Shown: piece after piece, positions 18,563 through 26,665 of the stretch
Numbering within the stretch: position 1 is the stretch's first letter
How the letters are laid out: every line of letters begins with the position of its first letter
Assembly: GCF_006716565.1 (NCBI RefSeq)
Contig: NZ_VFPG01000002.1
Coordinates: forward strand, 372,001 to 436,000
Source of the DNA: Nocardia bhagyanarayanae
GTDB lineage: Bacteria; Actinomycetota; Actinomycetes; Mycobacteriales; Mycobacteriaceae
Length of the DNA: 64,000 nucleotides
Direction: 5' to 3'
The notes under the pieces: model-generated
What the model was told of the DNA's origin: nothing
Database searches by the model: none
Seen by the model: only the letters and a program-made list of their open reading frames with translations
Program-made: the position numbers and the translations under genes

Positions 18563-18598
18563 CACGCCGCGCAGGTCGCCTTGGACCCGCGCGGCGTG
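18563..18598. terminator. Hairpin between convergent small gene and M48 protease gene
   Basis: CACGCCGCGC at 18563-18572 pairs exactly with GCGCGGCGTG at 18589-18598. It lies between two convergent gene ends and can serve both strands. Confidence 0.65.
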
Positions 18599-18619
18599 CC
18601 AGGGCGACGGGATCTCCGT

Positions 18620-19684
18620 TCAGTTGGATGATCCGTCGCCGTTGCGCCAGTCGTCCAGCCGCTTGCCGATCTTGGACACGGTCTCGCCGACCTCTTGGCC
18701 GACCGTGCCGACCGCCGCGCCCACATCGCGACCGAGGTTGCGCACCGTGCGGACGAGCGCGTCCTCGGACTGGTCGAAGTTCTGCCGGTAGGCCCGCGCC
18801 GCGTCCTTGATCTCCGCGCTGATGCTGGCGTTCTTGTCGTGCTCGCGGCGCGGGTAGTCGCCGGCGAGCACGCGGTTGTACTCGCCGCTCTGGATCCAGC
18901 GGCGCAGTTCGGCGGCGCGCAGCACCGAGAACGGATGCGACTGGAGTTCCAGGTTCAACAGCTTGAGCACCCCGTCGCGCAGATCGCCGGAACGCTCGTA
19001 GTCGTCCGCCTGGGCCAGGAACGCGCCGTGATTCATCTCCCGCACCCACGCGCCACCCGCGGTCTTCATGTGCACCCGCACCGACGCCTCGACGTCCTGA
19101 CCGCACAGCAGTCCCGCCCGATCGCCGGACAACTCCGACTTCCGGCTCCACTCCATCAGCGCGGCAACGATGGCGCGCAGCGCCCAGCCGCCGCCCGGCA
19201 TCCAGCCGACGCTCGCGCTCAGGCGCAGCAGGTGCATGAGCATGGTGCGGTACACCGCGTGCCCGGACAGCGCGTGCCCGAGTTCGTGGCCGACCACGAA
19301 GCGCAGCTCCTCGGTGTCCATCAGGTCGATCAGCGCGGTGGTCAACACGATGAACGGGCGGTCCATGCCGATGGTGAAGGCGTTCACGTGCGGGCTCTGC
19401 AGCACGAACATCTCCGGCGTGGTGCGCGCGTCCAGGATCTCCACGCAGTCGGCGCGCAAGTCGTGCAGCGTGCGGAACTGGCGCTCGTCGACCCGCACCG
19501 CGGTGGCCAGGTAGAGCAGCCGGTGCTGGCGTTCTCGGAGCAAACCGGACAGGGCCCGTAGGACGGTGTCGAATCCCGCCAGCGAGCGCAGCGCCACCAG
19601 CGCGGTGCGGTCGGCGGGATGCTCCCACGCGCGCGTGCTGATGCCGGGCAAACGGGTGCGGACCCGATCCGGACTGATCGTCAT
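18620..19684 (-). CDS. M48 family zinc metallopeptidase
   Basis: The 354-residue product has the zinc motif HELGH (in VVGHELGHALSGHAV) and a downstream SELSGDRAGLL segment providing the third ligand, as in HtpX/Ste24-like M48 peptidases. Unlike HtpX it shows no obvious set of four membrane helices, so it is probably soluble or peripheral. The C-terminus has an amphipathic VGQEVGETVSKIGKRL region. The start at ATG 19684 has AGAGGGGG upstream; the longer frame to 19861 would run through the promoter and leader peptide of the sulfate operon on the other strand. Substrate unknown. Confidence 0.88.
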   Translation of the reverse strand: MTISPDRVRTRLPGISTRAWEHPADRTALVALRSLAGFDTVLRALSGLLRERQHRLLYLATAVRVDERQFRTLHDLRADCVEILDARTTPEMFVLQSPHVNAFTIGMDRPFIVLTTALIDLMDTEELRFVVGHELGHALSGHAVYRTMLMHLLRLSASVGWMPGGGWALRAIVAALMEWSRKSELSGDRAGLLCGQDVEASVRVHMKTAGGAWVREMNHGAFLAQADDYERSGDLRDGVLKLLNLELQSHPFSVLRAAELRRWIQSGEYNRVLAGDYPRREHDKNASISAEIKDAARAYRQNFDQSEDALVRTVRNLGRDVGAAVGTVGQEVGETVSKIGKRLDDWRNGDGSSN

Positions 19685-19719
19685 GGGATGAAACCCCCCT
19701 CTGTTCAGGAACTCTTCGA

Positions 19720-19750
19720 TTCGAACTCGTGCGCCGAGCTCTGCTACAGT
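19720..19750 (+). promoter_or_regulatory. Probable promoter of the sulfate transport operon leader
   Basis: TACAGT at 19745-19750 fits the actinobacterial -10 TANNNT and lies six bases before a GTG start at 19757, the spacing expected for a leaderless transcript. A weak -35 (TTCGAA, 19720-19725) sits about 19 bases upstream. Confidence 0.55.
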
Positions 19751-19756
19751 CTGCCC

Positions 19757-19846
19757 GTGTCTTCGAGTGCCGTCCCGCAGGTCCGCCATGAATTGGCGTT
19801 GATCGCTGTCGGCAATCTCGCGGTCGCGGACATTCTCTGTCGTTGA
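19757..19846 (+). CDS. Putative leader peptide of the sulfate transport operon
   Basis: A 29-codon frame starts GTG directly after a -10-like element and ends AVADILCR-stop. Actinobacteria commonly carry tiny ORFs ending in Cys-Arg or with clustered Cys codons before sulfur-uptake and Cys-synthesis operons. The single Cys28 codon just before the stop would make ribosome pausing sensitive to charged tRNA-Cys. The peptide itself probably has no function. It ends 209 bases before the subI start, leaving room for the hairpins at 19856-19911. Confidence 0.65.
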   Translation: MSSSAVPQVRHELALIAVGNLAVADILCR

Positions 19847-19855
19847 TCGGTGACC

Positions 19856-19911
19856 GGGCACGTCTGCGCGTCCCTGCCCCGTAGACTGGCGTGCAATTTT
19901 TTCGCAGACGT
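19856..19911 (+). promoter_or_regulatory. Candidate attenuator: two mutually exclusive stems around a T6 tract
   Basis: Stem 1 pairs GCACG (19858-19862) with CGTGC (19890-19894), followed at once by AATTTTTT (19895-19902), a terminator layout though the stem is short. Stem 2 pairs ACGTCTGCG (19860-19868) with CGCAGACGT (19903-19911), enclosing the T tract. The 5' arms overlap, so only one can form. The region starts nine bases after the leader-peptide stop, within reach of a ribosome paused on it. Function is inferred. Confidence 0.5.
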
Positions 19912-20055
19912 CCCCGACCCCTCAGTCGGCCGTTCCGGCCGGTAGCCGCGCCACTGCCGCATTCATCGGCGGCAGGTCTACCCGATCGACACGAAATCTC
20001 AGCCCCCACGGTTCCTCGCGGCCGTGTGGTGGTCCGCAGGAAAGGTCCCACTCCG

Positions 20056-21102
20056 ATGTCTCGCAACACTTGGCTCGCCCCGCGCCGACGCTATGCCGCC
20101 GCCGCGCTAACAGCGGTAGCGGCGGTCGTGCTCACCGCCTGCGGCGGCGGAGCCAGCGATACCGCGGGCGGAGGTGGGGCCGACGGCAGCGGCGGCACCC
20201 TGAACTTGTACGCCTACGCCGTCCCGAAGCCCGGATTCGACAAGGTCGTTCCCGAGTTCAACAAGACCGAGGCGGGCAAGGGCGTGCAGATCCAGCCGTC
20301 CTACGGCGCCTCGGGCGACCAGTCCCGCAAGGTCAAGGACGGCGCCGAGGCCGACGTCGTGAACTTCTCGGTGGAGCCCGACATCACCCGTCTCGTCGAC
20401 GCGGGCTTGGTCGACGCCAGCTGGAATGCCGACGCCAACAAGGGAATTCCGTTCGGCTCCGTGGTCGCGATCGTGGTGCGCCCCGGTAATCCGAAGGGCA
20501 TCAAGGACTGGGACGACCTGCTGAAGCCGGGCGTCGAGGTGGTCACCCCCAACCCGTTCAGCTCCGGCTCGGCCAAGTGGAACCTGCTCGCGCCGTACGC
20601 GGCCAAGTCCGACGGCGGCAAGAACCCGCAGGCCGGTCTCGACTACCTGAGCCAGCTGGTTTCCAAGGAGCACATCAAGGTGCAGCCGAAGTCGGGCCGG
20701 GAAGCCACCGAGACCTTCCTTCAGGGCACCGGTGACGTGCTGCTGAGCTACGAGAACGAGGCGCTGTTCTCCGAGCGCAAGGGCGACCCGATCGAGCACG
20801 TCATCCCGCCGACCACGTTCAAGATCGAGAACCCGGTCGCGGTGCTGAAGAACAGCAAGAACCCGGAGAAGGCCGTCGCTTTCCGCGACTTCCTGTTCAC
20901 CCCGGCCGCGCAGAAGGCATGGGCCGAGGCCGGTTTCCGCCCGGTCGACCCGCAGGTCGCCAGCGACTTCGCCAAGGACTTCCCGACCCCGCAGAAGTTG
21001 TGGACGATCGACGACCTCGGCGGCTGGAAGACCGTGGACAAGGAACTGTTCGCCCCCAACTCCGGCAAAGTCGCGGTCATCTACGACAACGCCACCAAGT
21101 AG
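20056..21102 (+). CDS. subI: Sulfate ABC transporter, substrate-binding lipoprotein
   Basis: The 348-residue product binds sulfate outside the membrane and delivers it to CysTW. A lipoprotein signal (Arg-rich start, hydrophobic core, lipobox LTAC with Cys at about residue 28) is followed by a Gly-rich linker and a type-II periplasmic-binding domain of the sulfate/thiosulfate family (GTLNLYAYAVPKPGFDKVVP, ADVVNFSVEPDI, NPFSSGSAKWN). The ATG start has AGGAAAGG upstream. First structural gene of a four-gene operon; orthologous to Rv2400c. Likely repressed when cysteine is plentiful through the upstream leader. Confidence 0.94.
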   Translation: MSRNTWLAPRRRYAAAALTAVAAVVLTACGGGASDTAGGGGADGSGGTLNLYAYAVPKPGFDKVVPEFNKTEAGKGVQIQPSYGASGDQSRKVKDGAEADVVNFSVEPDITRLVDAGLVDASWNADANKGIPFGSVVAIVVRPGNPKGIKDWDDLLKPGVEVVTPNPFSSGSAKWNLLAPYAAKSDGGKNPQAGLDYLSQLVSKEHIKVQPKSGREATETFLQGTGDVLLSYENEALFSERKGDPIEHVIPPTTFKIENPVAVLKNSKNPEKAVAFRDFLFTPAAQKAWAEAGFRPVDPQVASDFAKDFPTPQKLWTIDDLGGWKTVDKELFAPNSGKVAVIYDNATK

Positions 21103-21138
21103 CCGGGTGACCCAGCGCACACGGGATACTGGACGATT

Positions 21139-22029
21139 GTGACTGACAGCAGTACCGCCGAGACCGGGGCCGCCCCCGGTCTCGGCGTAACCAAGAAACC
21201 GGCACGTCCCGGGCGCTCGCCGTCGTCGTGGCTGCGGGTGAGCGGGTCGGTCGGGCCGCTCGGCATCGCGACCACGGTGCTGTGGCTCAGCATCATCGTG
21301 CTCCTGCCGCTCGCCGCGCTGACCGTGACCTCCTTCGAGGAGGGCTGGTCCGGCTTCTGGGACGCGATCACCGCGCCCGCCGCGCTCGACTCGCTACGCA
21401 TCACCGTCTTCGTCTCGGTGATCGTCGCGCTGATCAACGTGGTGATGGGCACCCTGATCGCCTGGGTTCTGGTGCGCGACGACTTCCCAGGCAAGGGCAT
21501 CGTCAACGCGCTGATCGACCTGCCGTTCGCGCTGCCGACCATCGTCGCCAGCATCGTGCTGCTGTCGCTGTACGGTCCGCAGAGCCCGATCGACATCCAC
21601 CTCAACGCGACACAGCCCGGCCTGGTTGTCGCGCTGGCGTTCGTCACACTGCCGTTCGTGGTGCGCTCGGTGCAGCCGGTGCTGATGGAGGCCGACCGCG
21701 AGGTCGAGCAAGCCGCGCTGTCGCTCGGCGCGGACAACTGGACGACGTTTCGCCGGATCGTCCTGCCGACGCTGACGCCCGCGATCATCAGCGGCGGCGG
21801 TCTCGCCTTCGCCCGCGCGATCGGCGAGTACGGCTCGGTGGTCCTGATCGGCGGCGCCATCCCGCGTAAGACCGAGATGGCCTCGCAGTACATCCAGAAG
21901 CAGATCGAGATCGACCGGCCGGTGAACGCGGCGGCCGTGTCGGTGGCGCTGCTGGCGATCTCGTTCGTGACGTTGCTCGTGCTGCGTCTGCTCGCGGACC
22001 GCAGCGCGCGTAAGGAGCAGGCGAGCTGA
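21139..22029 (+). CDS. cysT: Sulfate ABC transporter permease CysT
   Basis: A 296-residue inner-membrane permease with about six hydrophobic helices and the ABC permease EAA loop in [21 protein letters not shown]. The [16 protein letters not shown] segment is typical of CysT. It forms the transport channel with CysW. GTG start at 21139; its stop overlaps the CysW start (TGATG), indicating translational coupling within subI-cysT-cysW-cysA. Confidence 0.94.
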   Translation: MTDSSTAETGAAPGLGVTKKPARPGRSPSSWLRVSGSVGPLGIATTVLWLSIIVLLPLAALTVTSFEEGWSGFWDAITAPAALDSLRITVFVSVIVALINVVMGTLIAWVLVRDDFPGKGIVNALIDLPFALPTIVASIVLLSLYGPQSPIDIHLNATQPGLVVALAFVTLPFVVRSVQPVLMEADREVEQAALSLGADNWTTFRRIVLPTLTPAIISGGGLAFARAIGEYGSVVLIGGAIPRKTEMASQYIQKQIEIDRPVNAAAVSVALLAISFVTLLVLRLLADRSARKEQAS

Positions 22030-22835
22030 TGAAACCGTCCGCGCTCACCCGCATTTCGCTTCGGACGGTGGCACTGGGCTACCTGTTCGTCCTGCTGCTG
22101 CTTCCGCTGATCATCATTCTGTGGCGCACCTTCGAGAACGGCATCGGCGCGTTCATCGAGTCGATCACCACCCCCGCGGCCCAATCGGCGTTCCAGCTGT
22201 CGCTGCTCATCGTGGCGATCGTGGTGCCGGTGAACGTCGTCTTCGGTGTGGTCACCGCCATCGCGCTGGTGCGTGGCCGATTCCCCGGTCGCAATCTGGT
22301 GCAGGGCATCGTCGACCTGCCGTTCGCGGTCTCGCCGGTCGTGGTCGGTGTCGCGCTGATCCTGTTCTGGGGCGCGGGCGGCTGGCTCGGCGGTATCGAG
22401 AACCTCGGCCTGAAGGTGATCTTCAACCTGCCCGGCATGGTGATCGCCACCATCTTCGTGACGCTGCCGTTCGTGGTGCGCGAGGTGGAGCCGGTGCTGC
22501 ACGAGATCGGCGACGACCAGGAGCAGGCCGCGGCCACCCTCGGCGCGTCGCGGTGGCAGACCTTCTGGCGGATCACGCTGCCCGCGATCCGCTGGGGCCT
22601 GACCTACGGCGTGGTGCTCACCGTCGCGCGTGCGCTCGGCGAGTTCGGCGCGGTCATCATGGTGTCCTCGGCGCTGCCCGGTCAGTCGCTGACGCTGACG
22701 CTGCTGGTGCACGGCCGCTACATCAACGACCACAACAGCTTCGGCGCGTACTGTGCCGCGACCCTGCTGATGGGGATGGCCCTCGTCGTTCTTCTGCTCA
22801 TGACCCTCCTCGAACGCAAGCGGGGCGCCAAATGA
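22029..22835 (+). CDS. cysW: Sulfate ABC transporter permease CysW
   Basis: A 268-residue partner permease with six predicted helices and an EAA loop in [21 protein letters not shown]. The [21 protein letters not shown] segment is a CysW hallmark. Start ATG overlaps the cysT stop and its own stop overlaps the cysA start (ATGA), so all three are translated as a unit. Confidence 0.94.
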   Translation: MKPSALTRISLRTVALGYLFVLLLLPLIIILWRTFENGIGAFIESITTPAAQSAFQLSLLIVAIVVPVNVVFGVVTAIALVRGRFPGRNLVQGIVDLPFAVSPVVVGVALILFWGAGGWLGGIENLGLKVIFNLPGMVIATIFVTLPFVVREVEPVLHEIGDDQEQAAATLGASRWQTFWRITLPAIRWGLTYGVVLTVARALGEFGAVIMVSSALPGQSLTLTLLVHGRYINDHNSFGAYCAATLLMGMALVVLLLMTLLERKRGAK

Positions 22836-23827
22836 TTACCGTGACCAACGCACGCAAGAACTACGGCACCTTCGCCGCGCTGGACGACGTCACCATCGAC
22901 ATCCCGTCCGGCGAGCTGACCGCGCTGCTCGGTCCGTCCGGTTCCGGCAAGTCGACGCTGCTGCGTTCCATCGCCGGGCTGGAGTCGCTGGACTCCGGCA
23001 TCGTCACCATCGCGGGCAACGACGTCACCCGGGTGCCGCCGCAGAAGCGCGACATCGGCTTCGTCTTTCAGCACTACGCCGCGTTCAAGCACATGACCGT
23101 GCGCGACAACGTGGCCTTCGGCCTGAAGATCCGCAAGCGCCCCAAGGCCGAGATCGCGAAGCGGGTCGACGAGCTGCTCGGCATCGTCGGGTTGGACGGC
23201 TTCCAGCACCGCTACCCGGCGCAGCTGTCCGGCGGCCAGCGCCAGCGCATGGCCCTGGCCCGCGCGCTCGCGGTGGACCCGCAGGTGCTGCTGCTGGACG
23301 AGCCGTTCGGCGCGCTGGACGCCAAGGTCCGCGCCGATCTGCGCACCTGGCTGCGCCGCCTGCACGAAGAGGTCCACGTGACCACCGTGCTGGTGACCCA
23401 CGACCAGGAGGAGGCGCTCGACGTCGCCGACCGCATCGCCGTGATGAACAAGGGGCGCATCGAGCAGATCGGCACCCCCGAGGACGTCTACGACCGGCCG
23501 TCCAACGAGTTCGTCATGTCCTTCCTCGGTGATGTCGCTCGCCTGAACGGACATCTGGTGCGCCCGCACGACATTCGCGTCGGCCGCGACTCGAGCATGG
23601 CGCTCGCCGCGCACGAGGGCACCGCGGAATCGGCGGGCGTCACCCGCGCGACCGTCGAGCGGGTCGTGCACCTGGGCTTCGAGGTGCGCGTGGAACTGCG
23701 CAACGCGGCCACCGGCGACCACTTCGCCGCGCAGGTCACCCGCGGTGACGCCGAGGCGCTGCGGCTGTCCGAGGGCGAGACGGTCTACGCCCGCGCCACC
23801 CGGATCCCGGAGCTGCCCGACAGCTGA
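22832..23827 (+). CDS. cysA: Sulfate/thiosulfate ABC transporter ATP-binding protein CysA
   Basis: The 331-residue ATPase powers sulfate import on the cytoplasmic face. Walker [11 protein letters not shown]-loop [12 protein letters not shown], signature LSGGQRQR, Walker [12 protein letters not shown] and switch VTHDQEEA are all intact, followed by a short C-terminal TOBE-like regulatory domain. ATG at 22832 overlaps the cysW stop. Last gene of the operon; no obvious terminator follows. Confidence 0.95.
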   Translation: MITVTNARKNYGTFAALDDVTIDIPSGELTALLGPSGSGKSTLLRSIAGLESLDSGIVTIAGNDVTRVPPQKRDIGFVFQHYAAFKHMTVRDNVAFGLKIRKRPKAEIAKRVDELLGIVGLDGFQHRYPAQLSGGQRQRMALARALAVDPQVLLLDEPFGALDAKVRADLRTWLRRLHEEVHVTTVLVTHDQEEALDVADRIAVMNKGRIEQIGTPEDVYDRPSNEFVMSFLGDVARLNGHLVRPHDIRVGRDSSMALAAHEGTAESAGVTRATVERVVHLGFEVRVELRNAATGDHFAAQVTRGDAEALRLSEGETVYARATRIPELPDS

Positions 23828-24361
23828 TCCCGGCGCGGGTCCGGGTGCTCGTACCGTCTCCACTCGCGGCGCACATGTCGTGCGGCGTGCGGACGTGGAC
23901 GACCGCACGCCGGTCGTGGAGTGCGGTGACCGGACTCGGTGCGCATCCGTGTGCGAAGCCGCGTCGGTCGTGGGGTGCGGCGACCGGAACGATGCGGTGC
24001 GGAACACGCTGTGCGAGAACGTATCCGGCGTAACTCGGCCGAGATTCTCTGGACTGCTGGGATTTTGCTGTCGTCGCCGTCACACGCGGCGGCGCGACCG
24101 GCGCTTCGCCGAGTCGCCTGCCGCCCGGCAAATATCCGGCGGCGACCGGCGGGGCACGACACGCCGGTAGGCGACGGTGGCTACTCGCGTTTCTCAGGGA
24201 AGACAGGGCAGGTCGGATGCCATCGGGGCCGGCGCGGCGGACAGCGCGTGGCGGGCGGCGGGGTGCGGACAACCGGCTGTCCGGTGGTTGGCACGGCGGT
24301 CGCGGGGTGGTTGCGTGGTCGGTGTTCGAAGCACATCGGCTCGTCGATCGGGTGAATCGCG
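23828..24361. other. 534-bp intergenic region with imperfect direct repeats
   Basis: No gene is supported. Two similar units start at about 23911 and 23966 (CGGTCGTGGAGTGCGGTGAC and CGGTCGTGGGGTGCGGCGAC), giving a period of about 55 bases, and each continues with a TGTGCGA-containing half. A related GTGCGG-rich stretch precedes them. The right part probably contains the promoter for the Hsp70-like gene; none was identified with confidence. Confidence 0.5.
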
Positions 24362-25477
24362 ATGGCAGTTGGTCTTGGTTTGAGCATCGGCACGGTCAAT
24401 TCGGTGACCGCGCTGGCGGACACGGCATCGGCCAAAGCGCCGCCGGGTCGGCTCGGTCACCGTCGGCACGCGCGGCCAACGCCCTCCGTCACCCGGCGCA
24501 CCACCTTGACCTTCGACAGCACCGGTTCCGCGCGGGTCGGCCTGATTCCGCGGCACGGCCGCGCCATCACCGAATTCGCCGACCTCGGCCTGCGCGACGG
24601 CATGACGGCCAGGGTCGGCCACCGCACGCTCCGGCCCGCGGATCTCGTCGCGGTGGTCACCGACTGCCTCATCACCGAGGCGATGAGCGATCGGAAGGCG
24701 GTCGGCGCGGAGGTCGCGCTGACCCACCCGGCGGGCTACGGGACGGACGAGCTGGCCGAGCTACGCGGCGCGCTGGACGCGGTCGGTCTGCACCACGTCG
24801 CGCTGGTCGCCGAACCGGTCGCGGCGGCGGCCTGGCTGGAGGCGGCGCACGGTCCGCTGATGCCCGGCCTCGCGCTGGTCTACGACCTCGGTGGCGCGAG
24901 TCTGGACGTCACGCTGGTCCGGGTCGGCGCGGGCAGGCCGCGCGATCCGATCGTCGGGGTTCCGCTGCGTTCCCCGGAGTTCGGCGGGCGCGCGTTCGGC
25001 GCGCTGCTCGCGGCGCGGGGGAGCGGGGCGTCCTCGGTGGCGGGAACAGCGAACGATCTCGCCGACGAGTTGCGCGCCGAGCACGCGCGCGCCTCGCTGG
25101 AACTGGTCTACCGCTGCTTGAGCACGGCCGACGTCACCATGGCCGACGTCGACTGCGTGCTGGTGGCGGGTGGCGCGGCCCGGCCGCCGGAGATCTCCGG
25201 CGTGCTCGCCGCGGAATTGGCGCGACCGGTGGTGATCGCGCCCGATCCGGAACGCACGATCGCGGACGGCGCGGCGCTGCTCGCGCGGCAGACGGCGGCG
25301 TCCGCCGAGGAAGCGGCCGCGGGAGCGCACCGCAGGGGTAAGGGCCTGCTGCGCTCGCGGCGCAAGCTGACCAGGGTGGCGTCGGCCGCGGCGTTGTCCG
25401 CGGGCGGTGTCGTGCTCGCTTTCGCACTGCCCGCAGACGGTGCGGTCGCGGGGTTGGCACCGTTCGGACTGCTCTGA
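24362..25477 (+). CDS. Hsp70-like ATPase without substrate-binding domain, C-terminal membrane anchor
   Basis: The 371-residue product carries an actin/Hsp70-type nucleotide-binding fold: phosphate-1 LSIGTVNS (7-14), the AEPVAAA motif (150-156), phosphate-2 YDLGGAS (174-180) and adenosine motif VLVAGGAARPP (266-276). The loops differ from DnaK (for example DLGT replaced by SIGT). The Hsp70 substrate-binding domain is missing. Instead an Arg/Lys-rich stretch (RRGKGLLRSRRK, about 324-335) precedes a hydrophobic helix (339-357), the positive-inside layout of a single membrane anchor. A paralogue lies at 29589. Such genes occur near dynamin-like genes in mycolata; function unknown. A strong terminator follows. 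Confidence 0.82.
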   Translation: MAVGLGLSIGTVNSVTALADTASAKAPPGRLGHRRHARPTPSVTRRTTLTFDSTGSARVGLIPRHGRAITEFADLGLRDGMTARVGHRTLRPADLVAVVTDCLITEAMSDRKAVGAEVALTHPAGYGTDELAELRGALDAVGLHHVALVAEPVAAAAWLEAAHGPLMPGLALVYDLGGASLDVTLVRVGAGRPRDPIVGVPLRSPEFGGRAFGALLAARGSGASSVAGTANDLADELRAEHARASLELVYRCLSTADVTMADVDCVLVAGGAARPPEISGVLAAELARPVVIAPDPERTIADGAALLARQTAASAEEAAAGAHRRGKGLLRSRRKLTRVASAAALSAGGVVLAFALPADGAVAGLAPFGLL

Positions 25478-25488
25478 CCCTGGTCACA

Positions 25489-25525
25489 ACGGCGGCGGTC
25501 GGGTGGATCACCCGGCCGCCGCCGT
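25489..25525 (+). terminator. Terminator after the first Hsp70-like gene
   Basis: ACGGCGGCGGTCGGGTG pairs with CACCCGGCCGCCGCCGT across a GAT loop with a single G-U-type mismatch, a 17-base stem just after the gene. There is no strong U-run. Confidence 0.7.
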
Positions 25526-25638
25526 CTGATGTGTGGGTACCGCGGGCTCGGGCCGGGCGGCACCCGACCGCGTGAGTTGACGTCACTCGTCGTAGGTGTA
25601 ACTATGGGGTACAGGTAATACGTCCCCCGAGGAAGGCA

Positions 25639-26652
25639 GTGACGACGATGTCGACAGCCGAGAAGCACGCTATCGATCCCGATCTCGAGCAGGCGCAGAA
25701 ATACGCCGCGAAGCTGCTGCTGCTGTCCGAGGGCTCGGTGAACAAGCACTTCGACCCGTTCGAGGACATCGACTGGGACAACCCCGACTACGCCGCCGAC
25801 GCGGGCGAAGAGCGCTGGATCCTGCCGCGCTCGGCCGACCCGCTCGGCCGCCACCCCTGGTACCTGGCCCTGCCGAAGGACAAGCAGATCGAACTCGGCA
25901 AGTACCGTCAGGCCAACGTCGCCAAGGTCGGTCTGCAGTTCGAGTCGATCCTGATCAGCGGCATGGTCATCCACAACTTCGGCCTGCCCAACGGTTCGCC
26001 CGAGTTCCGGTACTGCTCCCACGAGATGATCGAGGAGCACAACCACACCCTGATGTTCCAGGAGATGGTGAACCGGATCGGCATCGACGTGCCCGGCATG
26101 GGCCCGCTGGTGAGCATGTTCAAGTACCTCGCCGCGCCGGTCGCCGCGAAGATGCCGAACCTGTTCTTCATGGCCGTGCTCGCCGGCGAGGAGCCGATCG
26201 ACCACATCCAGAAGGAGATCCTGCGCTCCGGCGAAGAGGTTCACCCGATCATGCTCGGCGTGATGGCCATCCACGTCGCCGAGGAGGCGCGCCACATCTC
26301 CTTCGCGCACGAGTTCCTCAAGAAGCACGTGCCCGAGCAGGGCAAGCTCAACAAGTTCGTGCTGTCGATCGCGATGCCGGTCATCATGTGGATCCTCGGC
26401 CGCTCCATCGCGACCCCGCCGAAGACGTTCTTCAAGGAGTTCGACATCCCGGAGAAGGTCCGCAAGGAGCTGTTCTACGGCTCCAAGGAGGCCAAGCAGG
26501 TCTTCGCCGACTACTTCGTGGACGTGCGGGCGCTGGCCAAGGACCTCGGCCTGATCAACCCGGTCTCCAAGCGGGTGTGGAAGCTGCTGGGCATCGACGG
26601 CCCGATGAGCCGCTACCGCTCGGAGCCGCTGCGCGTCGTGCACGCGAGCTGA
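25639..26652 (+). CDS. AurF-like diiron oxygenase
   Basis: The 337-residue product fits the diiron oxygenase family containing the N-oxygenase AurF. Four-helix-bundle iron ligands are visible as E in QFESILISG, EMIEEHNH (ExxH), E in AGEEPIDHIQKE and HVAEEARHISFAHE (ExxH). Such enzymes oxidise amines or hydroxylate small molecules using O2 and electrons. GTG 25639 has GAGGA five bases upstream; ATG 25648 is an alternative. The next gene, 13 bases on, encodes a ferredoxin-NADP reductase with a ferredoxin domain, probably its electron donor. Substrate unknown. Confidence 0.85.
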   Translation: MTTMSTAEKHAIDPDLEQAQKYAAKLLLLSEGSVNKHFDPFEDIDWDNPDYAADAGEERWILPRSADPLGRHPWYLALPKDKQIELGKYRQANVAKVGLQFESILISGMVIHNFGLPNGSPEFRYCSHEMIEEHNHTLMFQEMVNRIGIDVPGMGPLVSMFKYLAAPVAAKMPNLFFMAVLAGEEPIDHIQKEILRSGEEVHPIMLGVMAIHVAEEARHISFAHEFLKKHVPEQGKLNKFVLSIAMPVIMWILGRSIATPPKTFFKEFDIPEKVRKELFYGSKEAKQVFADYFVDVRALAKDLGLINPVSKRVWKLLGIDGPMSRYRSEPLRVVHAS

Positions 26653-26665
26653 GCGGCGGTCCACC

